Shown: one piece after another, positions 45,946-57,407 of the stretch
Layout of the letters: every line of letters begins with the position of its first letter
Position numbering within the stretch: position 1 is the first letter of the stretch
Origin: Tamarix chinensis
Lineage: Eukaryota; Streptophyta; Magnoliopsida; Caryophyllales; Tamaricaceae
NCBI GenBank assembly: GCA_030549775.1
Contig: CM060171.1
Coordinates: forward strand, 140,586,859-140,650,858
DNA length: 64,000 nucleotides
Reading direction: 5' to 3'
Program-made: the position numbers and the translations under genes
Notes under the pieces: generated by a model
What the model was told of the DNA's origin: nothing
Database searches by the model: none
The model's input: only the letters and a program-made list of their open reading frames with translations

Positions 45946-46818
45946 TCTATAATTTGTGTTATTCAATATCACCATGATCAACTTACTAGTTTCTATGATT
46001 TCCATCACTAGCTTTGATACCAATTGATGGGGTGACACATTCTCCTCTTCCAAATGAGTATGGAAGGTAAGATAAAAAAATATAGGATTTAATCCTTGGT
46101 TCAATAGCAAAATATAAGGAAATATAAAATTAAATTACAAATATAATAATGAAGATTTATGGGAGGATGAATATTGGATTCTTTTATTGAGTATAAAGAA
46201 TGGGAGAAAACGGGATCTTACACATTTGTGTGCAAGTGGTTAGCATGATGGCCCTATATACCCTCCTTATCACGATCCAAACACTCAGCCATCATTAGTT
46301 GACATAAAAAATACAAGTTTCTACCTTAAAATTAGAGTTAGGAGAAGTGTATAAGTTACCACTTGATGGTTAACTCTATGAGGTGACACATGTCAGCTCA
46401 TAAACTATCATGTTGATGAGTATTAAATCCATTATATTAAGAGATTTTTTAACCCCTCATGTACTTTTCATCTTTTTTTTGCTCATGGCTACATATTCTC
46501 CCTCAGTATTGGCAAATATGTCAAGCTGAATGAAACAAGAAGTTTCCTTTATCCTTGACTTGGTTGAACTCTTCTTAAGTTCGGTATACCAAGTGATCCC
46601 ATTAGTTGGTCTTTAACTGACACCCTTCTCTTGCCAATGCTTTTCAATCTGATCATGATAGGCCGATGCCCTTATCTAGTTGAAGCCCTTGTCTAGCTGA
46701 CACCCTTACCTAGCCGACACCCTCTACTTGAATGACCCACCTAGATTAACCAACTAAAAGACTATGGCCTTGTGTCTCAGCATCATTCCTTAAGATTTTT
46801 ATCATGTTAAGGAACCCA

Positions 46819-48559
46819 AAAAACCATACTAATTTTGTTATTATAAATTGAATTAAAATATTATTTATTGCCCATGGTTGTGGACAATATAGTGGGCACG
46901 ATGTACCAATTTCTGTAACCTTCTTAGTATTATTGGCCTTTGTTTCCAATGATTTTGACACCAATATTCAAAAGAATAAATGTATAAGTAGGATCTAGTG
47001 TTGTATTTTTCATAACCTCTACCATAAGTAGACATTAGCTTATGCACATTATGCATTACTTGACAAAGAAGGTCGTAGTGCCATTACATGTTTGTACATC
47101 AATTTTGTAGAAAATGTACCATTGGGATGGGGATTCCATATCAGGCAATAACCTTCCATGTTATCCTCTGATGGTAGCTTTATACTTAGGATTCTATCCA
47201 CTTCATCATGTGTTGATATTTACCAAATTAACTACTAATTCCATCTTATCATTTATTGTAAAATGATATCCATAACTATAGATATGTGGAAATTCCATGA
47301 TTTGATTAGGAACTCTAATCCTTCGTAATAATGTCGACTATGAATAGGTCCCACCAAATGTTAATATGCTCTCCATTGTATATGTACAACTAAATGTCAT
47401 TATTTATCATTTCTCTTAGTTTTAGCATAGATCTCCCAATAGCCAAACATACATTTTGACATCCTAAACAATTGCATTTTGACATATTTAGCATGTAGTA
47501 ATTTTTCCCATGTTTGTTGTAGTGTTGTAATGAGTTTTAAAAACAACTTGACCAATACTTAGATAACCGGTTCAAGATTTTTTACTCTTAAGTCCTAGGT
47601 TTGCATATGGTATTCCAAGAGGTGAAAGTGATGTGCTTCTAATCAGCCTCATCCCCCCACAAAAATCTTCTCTACTACACTTCAAATTAGTGGAGCCTGT
47701 TTTTAAGTAACAAGTATATGATCATATAGTATTTTGGAATTAAGGAAAATTTAGTTTTGATGAGCGTAAAATGCCCCACGTGTTATAGGATCATCTCAAT
47801 CTTACTCTTCTGTTATTGAAGGTTGGGAGTTAGCAAACTTAGAGATAGTATCAATTGTTCTTGAAAATAACCTTAATGCTAGTGATGTTTTATTAAGTGA
47901 TTATTGCAAGAATTATATTTGTTTGAAAAAAGAATAATTCACCAAATACATCTAGTGTACAATAAAATGACAAGGATTGCAAAGTTGCATAAAAGATAAA
48001 GTTACAAGACACAAAGCTTAATTAATTTATTTATCAATATATTACATTAGTAGCGTTTTGTTTAGCTTTGATATTTTATGTAAGCTTTATAATGTATTGT
48101 AACTTGTAATTATAGTTCATTATGTTTATAATATAAGTATGTAGTGCATTATTTTAGCTCTTTATTTAGCTAGCTAGACCAGTTGGGCTAGTACTGGTTA
48201 ATAGAGGAACTAAGGCCTCATGTATCTAAATATATATATGTATGTCGACTTGTACATAGAGAATGAATGAATAAAGTGAAATCAAGTTAAATAATTTTTT
48301 AAATTATTTCTTCTTCTTCAAGTGAGTTTATCTTGGGAGTTTTGGTATTGTTATCTAGAGAAAACATTGTGATTTCTCTTTAGAATCAAGTTGATCTTGG
48401 TGAAGATCAAACTCATAACTGTGGAGCTTGTTGAAGACTACCTCTATATTCAATCATTACATCATCTCTGCCCATCATTTCTAATTTAAGAAAAAAGAAA
48501 AAAGATCCTACATTATGAAAGAATAATTCCTCTATTATCTCCCACATCAAGAAGAGTTG
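46819..48559. other. Unassigned DNA between copia and LINE remnants
   Basis: No recognised gene. The part at 48040-48300, ending in an AATGAATGAATAAAGTGAAATC polyadenylation-like stretch, resembles the R-U5 region of a plant LTR, but no partner copy is in the window. Confidence 0.35.
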
Positions 48560-49590
48560 TTTCTAAGCATTGAGATGTTTTGGCATTTCACTATGAGATC
48601 TTGAAAGTTGATTGAGTAGTGTTTGCTGCTTATGAGTAGGTATCCAATATACCTATCCCTTAAAATCATCTGTGAAACTCCCAAACTAGTGGCAAGGGAA
48701 TGTTATGCATCACCATGTGCAATGTGGTTAAAAAGGATAATAGATTTTATAATTTTTTCTAGCTAGATGAAAGGGTGAACACAATAAAAATCTCATATAT
48801 TATCAAGGATTTGGTATTTGCATCCCCAAAATTGAATAAATTATTCACCAACATCAAGTGGTTTATAGGCGAATCTACTAGTGTTACTTATAACATGCTA
48901 TACGACTCATCTTGCACATACAAGTGAAACATCCTTATTAGTTCCTATGAGCACATAATAAATAAATATGGTGATAATGGGCATCATTGGTACAAGTAGC
49001 TCTCCAATTCAAATTTCTTATAGGATACAAAATGTTGGTGTAGCTACACATTCTAAGATAAGCTTGAGAGAGTGATCTCTTATACCAAAACCCTATAGAA
49101 CATGCTTGAGTAATAACCAATCCACCCTATCATAAGCCTTTGAATTGCCCACTTTGAGTGTAAATCCCATCCTCTTACCCTTGAATAGATTGATGGTGTG
49201 GGTTAATTCTTGGGTAATGACTATTTTGTTTATTATTTTTTTGTCAAGTACATATGCATTCTACCAATTGTTGATAATTCTTGCAAGAAATGGCCAAAGG
49301 TTGTGGTTAGTATATTTAGGGTTATTTTAAACAATATATTACATAAGGGAAATGGTCCAAAGTTAATGGGAGAAGTGGGAAAAGCTATTTTGGGAATTGA
49401 TGAAATGTTTACATGATTAAAATTATAAGGGAAAAATGGAGTAGTGAATATATGTCTACTTAATTCACATACTTCTCTACACTTAATATGCCATCATTTG
49501 TGGCAGAAAAATGTTGGTATAGCATCCGCCCTAGAGACTCTAGAGTTCTAATTGATAGTATAACTTGTTAAATCTCCTCATTTGTTGGTA
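48560..49590 (-). pseudogene. LINE (L1-type) reverse transcriptase remnant
   Basis: Minus-strand translation, allowing frameshifts, gives in order: ADAIPTFFCHKWWHIKC, IFTTPFFPYNFNHVNISSIP, PTSPINFGPFPLCN, VITQELTHTINLFKGKR, NSKAYDRVDWLLLKHVL and a decayed HHIYLLCA. These match the plant L1 RT path (F.....H.....V.......NHT.I.LIPK, P....FRPISLCN, ILIAQE..H, KAYDRV.W.F, SPYLF.LCAE). Many stops and frameshifts are present. A later DRYIGYLL-like stretch near 48600 may be the Y.G.P segment. The catalytic FADD box is not recognisable. Confidence 0.8.
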
Positions 49591-50057
49591 TTGACCCAAA
49601 GCATGTGTTTTTCCTCTTTTTTTAATGGGTTATTAGTTACTTGGAAGGATGGTAGGTTGGGTCATCATTCGTCTCAAGCAAATAAAGAGTTCAAATAGTC
49701 GATAGTAGTGTTAAAATCCGTTTGTTAGTTTAATTCTGATTAGTGCATTTTTACACTCTATTTTTATAGTGTAATCCTCACATTTGACATTAACTTCCTT
49801 TTAAAATACCAATTTAACATTTATTAAACTATAAGTATTCATTTGGAATCAATCATGAAGAAAATGAGCTAAATTAGGTATTTTGGGGAGTTTAATAGAC
49901 AAAAAGGTCAACCGAAACAATCACATGAAATAACAAAAACAAAATTCGATATTTCAAGTATAACTTTTTCATACTAGCTAGGTGATTCAAGTAGAATTAA
50001 AAATCTAAGAGAAAGAAATGTAACTTTCATTCCTATCATGGTTTCTGAATTACACTA

Positions 50058-50790
50058 TGATGAAACCTGGAAGGGTTTCATAGAAATTTCGCCGGATCGC
50101 AAACAAAATCGATCGCGGGGTTTGATTCACTAAACAATTAGCCTAAGGATTTTCTCCAAAGGAAGATTAGGAAATTTAGAGAGTGGTTGAATCAACGACT
50201 ACTAAAGTTTTAGAACAAAGAAGATCAAGAAGAGATCGAGGAAAGAGAGAGAAGAATTGGGAACGAGAAGGTCGTGAGAGAGAGAGAGTCGAGAGAGAGC
50301 GAGAGAGAGTTCCAGAAATAATCTCAAGAATGTATTTGACCAAAGTTGTATCTGTTACAGCCGTGTATACGCCCTATATATATGGCATATACAATACAAA
50401 AGCAAGGCATACAAAATACACAAACGCAGGCCTCCATCACCTATACAATTCAGCCCAATTACAACCCAAATAATTAGCCGAGACATATACAATATGGGTC
50501 GACAGCTAGTTAAAGAAAAATAACCCAAATTTATAAGATTATTACAAGGCATAATAATCCAAATTAATGAATGTACAAATAATTCCCATCAGCTAAAATT
50601 TATATTAGCTAATCATGGTTACCAAGGGTTGAGTAATCCACATTCCAACTAACCCAAATAATTATGGGTCGGGTGACAGATTACACAGCCAGCTTAATCC
50701 CCATTAGCCAAATTTGTCGGCGAATGCATCATATGGGATTTTCTACAATGAATATAACCTAATTTCTGTAACAACTCCCACAACAGCTAC
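50058..50790 (-). mobile_element. Probable LTR fragment, minus orientation
   Basis: Read on the minus strand it starts near TGTTGTGGGAGTTGTTACAG, has a TATA-like CCATATATATAGGGCG near 50373-50388, then a purine/pyrimidine-biased leader with a (GA)n tract at 50270-50310. It ends around TTTCATCA at 50058. The compositional layout is LTR-like but there is no second copy or TSD in the window. Confidence 0.4.
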
Positions 50791-51625
50791 ATCAACCTCT
50801 CGGTCCAACATAATGATTGGGAGTTGAAGTTATCAATAAAAAAAATGTTGATAGAATTAATTTCCTAAACAATCACACAATAAGAAAAATAATTATAGGT
50901 ACAACATAATCTATAACAATTAATAGAATTATTTAAATACAAATTTTGGAGATTTTTATCACACTAGAGCATAGTAAAAAATGAATTGGGAGTTGAAGTT
51001 ATCAATAAAAAAATGTTGAAATTCACTAGGTGCTAGTTTAATGAAGGTCACCTGAGGCTACTAAACTAAGCAAGGTAGTCTTGAACTTTGCAAGAATTTG
51101 TTGCAAATATTTTCCAACTTTAATCTTATCTTCTCCTAACCTGATACACAATCTTTTAGTCTCTTAAAACCTATATAAACATCATTAACTTAGATCCCAA
51201 TTGAAATTCACGAATTTATAAACTACATATTTGAGGTTCAAGAATTAAGGTTTCCATGATCTTCAACTTCCAAGACCTTTATAATTCTCATAATTTGTGC
51301 TTCCATATCATTATTCCATTCATAATTCATTTGACTTATTCATCATCTACCTCTCATTCATGATTCTCATCCATCAAATTATCTTTCATCATAGGATTTT
51401 CATTTTAGGGTTTTTTTCCATCCAAATTCATCAGCGTCCATTATTCCCTTAAATATTTGGGCTAATTCCTTCAATTGATATATAAAAAATCATCAATTCC
51501 ATATCCATAAATCCTTTGTCTTAATCTCATGCCTTAATCTACAAAAAGGAGTGTCCAAATTTTTGGATCATTCAAGAAGAGGAGAAGATCTATTTATGAT
51601 AGGATGGAGTCAAAATCCATGCACA
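50791..51625. other. Unassigned AT-rich DNA
   Basis: No gene. A block GGGAGTTGAAGTTATCAATA occurs at 50819 and again at 50989, a short local duplication of about 170-bp spacing. Confidence 0.45.
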
Positions 51626-52496
51626 TGACTTGAAATACCCCAAAACCCTAATTTTAGGAAATTATGGTAAAATAAGGATTTATTAGAAAAATTAAGTAAA
51701 TAAATTATTTTATTAAAATAAAGGGAATTAATTAAAGCAAATCAAGGAGAAAATAATGAATAATTTATTTAGCAAAAATTAGGGCATTTTACTAATTAAC
51801 ATAGAAGTTAAGGAAAATTTATTCAAAATAGCCAAATTAATCTAAAAAGAAATTTTATTATTATTATTATTTTAAATATTATTAATTTTAAATATTCAAA
51901 AATACCAAATGCCCAAAATACCCCAACCAACCTATTTTCTCCTTTTCCTTTTTTCCTTTCTTTTCTTTTTCTCCTTCTTTTCCCTTTTTATTTCTTTCTC
52001 TTCTTTCTCCTTTTATTTTTTCCCTTCTTCCCCCGAATTGGGCCAACACCCCTCGTGACCCAATTCCCTCATTTCCACTTTCTCCTCTCGTGCGGCCCAA
52101 AGCCTGCATCCCTCACCCTATCGTCCAACCGCTCGATTGGCTTCTCCCTTTTTTCTTTTCTTTCCTCCTTAGACCGCCCGATCTAGCATTTCTCTTTCCT
52201 TCTTCTTCCTCGATCCCAACTTGCAGATCTGAAACCGGCAGCCCACACCGTCGATGGCCACCAACTCCATCCAGCCAACCTTCTCCTCTCTCCCCATCGC
52301 TTTCCTTTCCTTTTTCAACCCCAACCAACCCCATAGCTCCCCTTCACACATGCCCCCCTTTCCTTTTCTTCTCCCCCGACCAAACATGCCCTCCAACTTC
52401 ACGACCAATACAGGCCTACCACCACCGATCGACGACCTACCTCACCTGGCCCCTCTTGTCCTCTTCCTTCTTCATCAGTTTCCCCTCAATTTGGCC

Positions 52497-52504
52497 TATA
52501 AATA
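52497..52504 (+). promoter_or_regulatory. TATA box of giant LTR unit A2
   Basis: TATAAATA in the sequence GGCCTATAAATAGCCC, at the position corresponding to the A1 TATA box (about 0.87 kb from the unit start). Confidence 0.6.
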
Positions 52505-53051
52505 GCCCTATAGCCAGCCACAATTGGGTCTTTGTTTTTGCAGCCCAGAAATTCTCCCTTTGCGCCACCACCTGATCAGATGCCCATTTTGTTGTTGTCA
52601 TCCTCCTAATCATTCCTTGCATCACCCTCTACAGAACTGAGCCTCCCTCCTTCCTTGATTTTCCCTACACGAGCCACCCCGGCCATGCAATGTCCCCCTC
52701 TTGATCAGCCCCACTTCGACCCCCATCGCCCTTTGCACCACTGTCCGCCACCAAATTCTCCGCAAACAATGCCCTATATACCCTCCAAAACAACCAAGGG
52801 ACCTCCCTCAACCTCCCTCTCTCCCTCTCTCCCTGCCTCCCTCTCCTTCTCCCTTCTCCTCCCTCCACCACCTTCGGCCACCACACCCACCGCTGTGCAC
52901 CGCCACCTTTATTCCACCCCTCTCCACCAAAGGTACCCTCCACCACCTCAATCACCCCTCATTCCCTCTCCTCTAGCCTATACCATCGTCTCTCCACCTC
53001 TCTTCTCCCTCCACCGCCACTATTGCTGTCATGAGCCGCCGCCATCCTTAG

Positions 53052-53461
53052 GTGATACTCTAACCTTCCCAGCCCCCAAACCCATTTTATACAAGTATTA
53101 GCTATTTTAATAAGTACCTTCCTTAATATTAATATTAATATTATTACAGTTATATTATCATTATTATTATTTAACCTAACTTTAGAAATATTTCTAACTA
53201 ATGTTATTATTACTAATGGTCTACCACTTTAGCATTATTATGATTATCATTACTACTACTACTACTACTACTATTATTATGGTTATCATTATTATTATTC
53301 TTACTATTATTATTAATGCCAACATTGGCCTATTATTACCTTTATTATTATGGTAAATATTTGAACCATTATATTACTATTACCATCTCGAATATTATTA
53401 TTATTAGTATTATTCTTAACATTATTATTATTATTATTGTTATTGTTATTATTATTATTAA

Positions 53462-53503
<42 letters not shown>

Positions 53504-53584
53504 TATACTTGACCATATTATCACCAAGGCTACTACTATTATGATTACTAGGACCTTTATTAGCATTATTCTTAAGATTGGAAC

Positions 53585-53648
<64 letters not shown>

Positions 53649-54078
53649 TCGTCATTATTGTTAATATTTCATAATCACTAACGTATTACCACTACTAGCA
53701 TTATCAATATAAGTATCATTATGGTCACTACTTTTATATTACTAATATCACTATTATTATTATTACTAGGATTTGGGTTGATATTAGTATTATCACTATA
53801 ACTACTATTATCATTATTATTAGCAAAAATTGAAGATATTACTTTTAATAATATGAATATTGCTATAATAACTTTAACATGAACCAATGTACCTCCTAAG
53901 ACCTATTTTGATTAATAACAGCATGATTAGCTACTTTAAAGGATAATAACCCTACTTTTATTTATAAAACAAATATTACTATTATTAACCCTAATAGTAG
54001 GCCATGATGAGGGTAATATAGGAAATGATGGTAATTTTGGTAAGAGGGAGATTAACCCATAGTATTTCCCTCTTATAG
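53052..54078 (+). other. Putative leader intron in unit A2
   Basis: Donor-like CTTAG|GTGATA and acceptor-like CCCTCTTATAG|GTGAA correspond in position to the sites in A1. The stretch includes (ATT)n runs at 53425-53510 and 53583-53647. Inferred only. Confidence 0.4.
53425..53647 (+). repeat. (ATT)n microsatellites
   Basis: Two long, nearly pure ATT/TTA arrays, one of about 60 bp ending at 53647, separated by imperfect AT-rich DNA. They create long Asn-only and Ile-only open frames that are not genes. Confidence 0.95.
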
Positions 54079-55539
54079 GTGAATCAAGTCAAAACCCTAA
54101 AAAGGCGTAGGAGTGTGCTTCAAGCCTGGTGTCATATTATGGTTAAGGCTTTTTATATGTAAGAATGTGCTATGTGTGTTGGTTTGATGGGTGTGCTTTA
54201 TATTTTATATTATCATGTTCTTGTGGCAGCTTGCTAAGCATGGACCTAAGGTAAGTTGTATGTGTTTATAATATGTGTAATGTGATGTTATTACTTGTAC
54301 TTGAATTGTTCTTGCAAAATACTGCCCTTATGACATGCATGATAAGAGGTCCTAAGTAGTATGATGTGGTTGTGAGAGAAATGGAAAAGAAGGAGGAAAG
54401 TGAGTTGAATAGAGAATGGTAATGATTGCCTAATTATCTTATGAGCTATAGGTGGAGAAAAAGAGGAATAATAGGAATGAAGTTAAGGGAATAGATCAAA
54501 CATGCATAGGAAGTCAAGGGTTTGCATGGGATGGTTAGCCTTTGTATGGAGATGACTTTTACGTGGGAAAATTTGATTTGAGGATCAAGTGAGGTAGGGG
54601 AAGAATTGTGAAGGTGATTGGAGTCCATATGTGAAAAATAGTATGTAGGTTGATGTCAGGATACATGGGGGATTTGATTAGGGTTTTGTGAGGAAACCCT
54701 AAGTGAGAGAAATGTGTAAGGGAGGAAAAATTAATGGAAATGGCTAGAATGAGGATCAAAGATGGAAGGGGTGTCACATGGAATAAAAGTGACTCAAGTG
54801 ATAAGAATATATTTGGGTGTTAAGTGAGTGGCATAAAGAAAATAAGAAGTAATAGGGTTTTCGGGGAGCTAACTAGGATTTTGGTGATCAGGTATGGGAG
54901 TTGGATAGTGAGGTTGTAATGTCAAGTGTGGATTGAGGGAAGTGATGGTTTTGGTAAAAAAAAAATAAGAGTTTTGGGTTCATGGTGAGTGGGAAAATAT
55001 GGAAGGAAGTCTTGGGATCATGGGTTGTGTTGGATATGTTGTCATGTGGCAAAAGGTGATGGTAAGTAAGAGTGATGAATGAATAACATCATATTGGGAA
55101 AGAGATGGGCTAGAGTTTTGGGATGGCCGACTAGGGTTTTGTGGCCACATGTATTAGGAAGTAAAACATGGTACTTGGGAATGAATCGAGTGAGGTAATA
55201 AATTGGAGGAGCATGAGTTATACGAGATAGAGGTAGGTTGGGCTATATAGGCCAAATTAGGGTTTTTCCGAAAGAAAACCCTATAGAGTTATATTAAGTT
55301 GATTTAGAAATATGGGAAGTGGTCCTTGGAGTTGAGTATTCATGGTAATGAGGAAAGAGTGAGAAATGATATTTGGATGTACTAGAAGAAGTAAAAGTCC
55401 CAAGATATGGGACAAGAGTTCGAAAAGTTGAGTAGGTCGTGCATGTCTATTCGGGGTTGTGTGTGGAATAAGATATAATAAAACACTAAACACTTAAAGT
55501 GAAATATTATCAAGTCAAGGATCAATGAGGTTATATATT

Positions 55540-56075
55540 TTATGGTCTATCGGTAATAATAGTGGTCAGGTGCATTTTACCCTATTGAGTGGTTTTTCGA
55601 TCCACCGACCATAATAGTGGGGGATTCTGGGCTCGATAAACCAAACCTTATATGGTAATAAGTCATGGAAAGATACTATTTACTTACAGTGAAACACCTC
55701 GTGAGTTGGGGCCAGTGAAGATATATATTTTCTAGTCCATCGGCAATAATAGTTGTTAGGTGTGTTCTGCCTAGTGGGTTGTGGAATGTTTCCGGTCCAC
55801 AGGCTATAATAGTGCAGTTCCTATACTCACATGGAATTAATATGTGAAATGTGTGAAACAGAATTATAAGGAATGGAAAGATACTAATTATTTACAATAG
55901 AACACCATGTGAGTCGGGCCCAGTGAGGTTATATATACACTTTCCAGTCCACCGGCAATAATAGTGGTCATGACATTAGGTGCGTGTTACCCTGCTAAGT
56001 GATTTCAGTCCACCGGCTATAATAGTGTTCAGGTGCTTTCTGCCATGTGGAGTGTTTCTGGTCCATTGGCTATAA
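55540..56075 (+). repeat. Degenerate 56-bp minisatellite of unit A2
   Basis: Repeated GGTCCACCGGCTATAATAGT-like blocks with spacers, homologous to 5587-6008 but more decayed. The array includes an interspersed GTGAAACACC...GTGAGT segment also seen in A1. Confidence 0.8.
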
Positions 56076-56655
56076 TAGTGGGGTTCCTGTACTTTCATAA
56101 ATTTAACATAAAAGAGATGTAAGATAAATCATTAATATAAGTTCGGCCTAATCTTGTAAATTTGGATTATTGTCTTGTACGCCTTATGTATTTATTCTCT
56201 TGCATGGCCTTACTTGCGTGCTTCTTGTTGATTTCTACCCATATGGTTACTTTACTCAGTATGTAATGTACTGACCACCCCTTTCATAGGTGCTGCTCAT
56301 TCCCATGAGTAGAGGGCCCACCCGAGTTTGTGCAGGTAGGTGATGATATCTTCGATGCCTATGACACTTACGAGGCATTGGGCGGGGCTGAGAGTTGAGC
56401 CTAGACTTGGCTTGGGGTTTGAGAGTGACTTGGTTGGATTCTATCTTTTATTCATTTTACTTTGTATCGCCTTATTTTAGCCTTGTTTTATCTTATTGTA
56501 CTTCTTGTTTCCTTGGAAACTTTAATTACGTACTCCTTTGGATGGTAAACTTTTTACGTGTACTCTGATTTCCTTGTTATGAACTTTTTAGTTCTTTTAT
56601 GAATTCTTGTTTTAAGTATTGACTTAAGTTTGACAATAATCCTTTTTATCCTTAG

Positions 56656-56701
56656 CACTTGGTACTCGAACGGTAAGAGTGAACCGGTCTGGTACTAAGT
56701 A
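56656..56701 (+). other. Conserved terminal hairpin of unit A2
   Basis: CACTTGGTACTCGAACGGT (56656-56674) against ACCGGTCTGGTACTAAGTA (56683-56701), 14 of 19 paired, 99 bp from the unit's end. Confidence 0.7.
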
Positions 56702-56999
56702 TGGTGGTAATATTCCCAGAATTAACAGTTTTATTATTTTACTTCCATTAAACCTTTTTATTAAATAAAGTTTTTAGTAGTGAATTTTGGGGGTGTTACA
56801 TGACTGGTGTTCAACTAGGCCTCATTCGAAGGTCATCTGCCCGATTACCTTATTTTGGTTGTCTCCACTTTAGTTTTTGATATTCTCTTTTCCTAAACTT
56901 GTATATGCCTTGTGTAATTAATATTTTTATGAGGTTAAATTTTTTATTGTTAGGGGTTAGATTGAAACTCTATAATATAGTTTGAGATATTAATAATAT

Positions 57000-57382
57000 T
57001 TTCTTTATTTTCCTATATGTCATGAAATTTCCCTTTAACTCTTCTTAATATGTTATCATTTATGTATGTGATTATGTCAAGTGTAACTTATATGGTGTAT
57101 GCCTCATTCTTTCTTCCTTATTGTTATAATATGTAGGATTATATACTTTGTAGGAAAAAATATAACCATGGTAGAATTCATAACTATAAAGTGCAATTAG
57201 ATGACAATTCACATAACTTAAGTGTGACTTTATGTTAGAATGCATCTTTCGTTTGTTGTTCCATTTTTCCTTGCATCACGCATGGGTTAGGTGATGATTT
57301 AACATTCTTGATTTTGCTTTTAAAAAATGCTTCCACATTGTATTTAAATAATTTTTTCTAGTATAAAATTAAGGGTGTTATA
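57000..57382 (+). mobile_element. 3' end of a family C LTR-like unit
   Basis: Ends TTAAGGGTGTTATA. The block CATGGGTTAGGTGATGATTTA then ATGCTTCCACATTGT matches the corresponding parts of 14690-14837. The left limit is not resolved. Confidence 0.4.
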
Positions 57383-57407
57383 TCTTATCCCATTATCAAA
57401 AGATGTG

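Larger units (their letters stand above)
40111..46818 (-). mobile_element. Decayed Ty1-copia retrotransposon, interrupted and internally deleted
   Basis: Two homologous regions (40111-about 41140 and 46025-about 46818) act as 3' and 5' LTRs on the minus strand. Shared blocks include GAAGATTTATGGGAGGA, AATTAGAGTTAGGA and a degenerate TTGACACCCTTGCTTGG repeat. The PBS-like TTGGTATCAAAGC (about 46012-46024) adjoins the 5' LTR. The minus strand encodes a gag fragment, then the inserted unit at 42045-45627, more gag, and an RNase H fragment. Most of pol is missing. LTR outer ends are approximate and I find no TSD. Confidence 0.7.
51631..56800 (+). mobile_element. Solo-LTR-like giant unit A2 (5,170 bp) with TSD TGACT
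   Basis: Second intact copy of the A1 family in the same orientation. It starts TGAAATACCCCAAAA, ends GGGGGTGTTACA and is flanked by TGACT on both sides (51626-51630 and 56801-56805). It keeps the same order of parts: C/T-rich block, TATAAATA at 52497, TAG|GTGA at 53051, ATT microsatellites, TATAG at 54078, degenerate 56-bp repeats at 55540-56075 and the hairpin at 56656-56701. By eye it is clearly diverged from A1, so they are independent old insertions. No retrotransposon protein is encoded. Confidence 0.75.

Noticed and set aside
52090..53101. Pro/Ser-rich open frames up to 161 codons
   Set aside because: Same C/T-rich LTR block in A2. The frame is not shared with A1, so no protein is conserved.
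53313..53681. Poly-Asn and poly-Ile open frames
   Set aside because: Translation of (ATT)n microsatellites.
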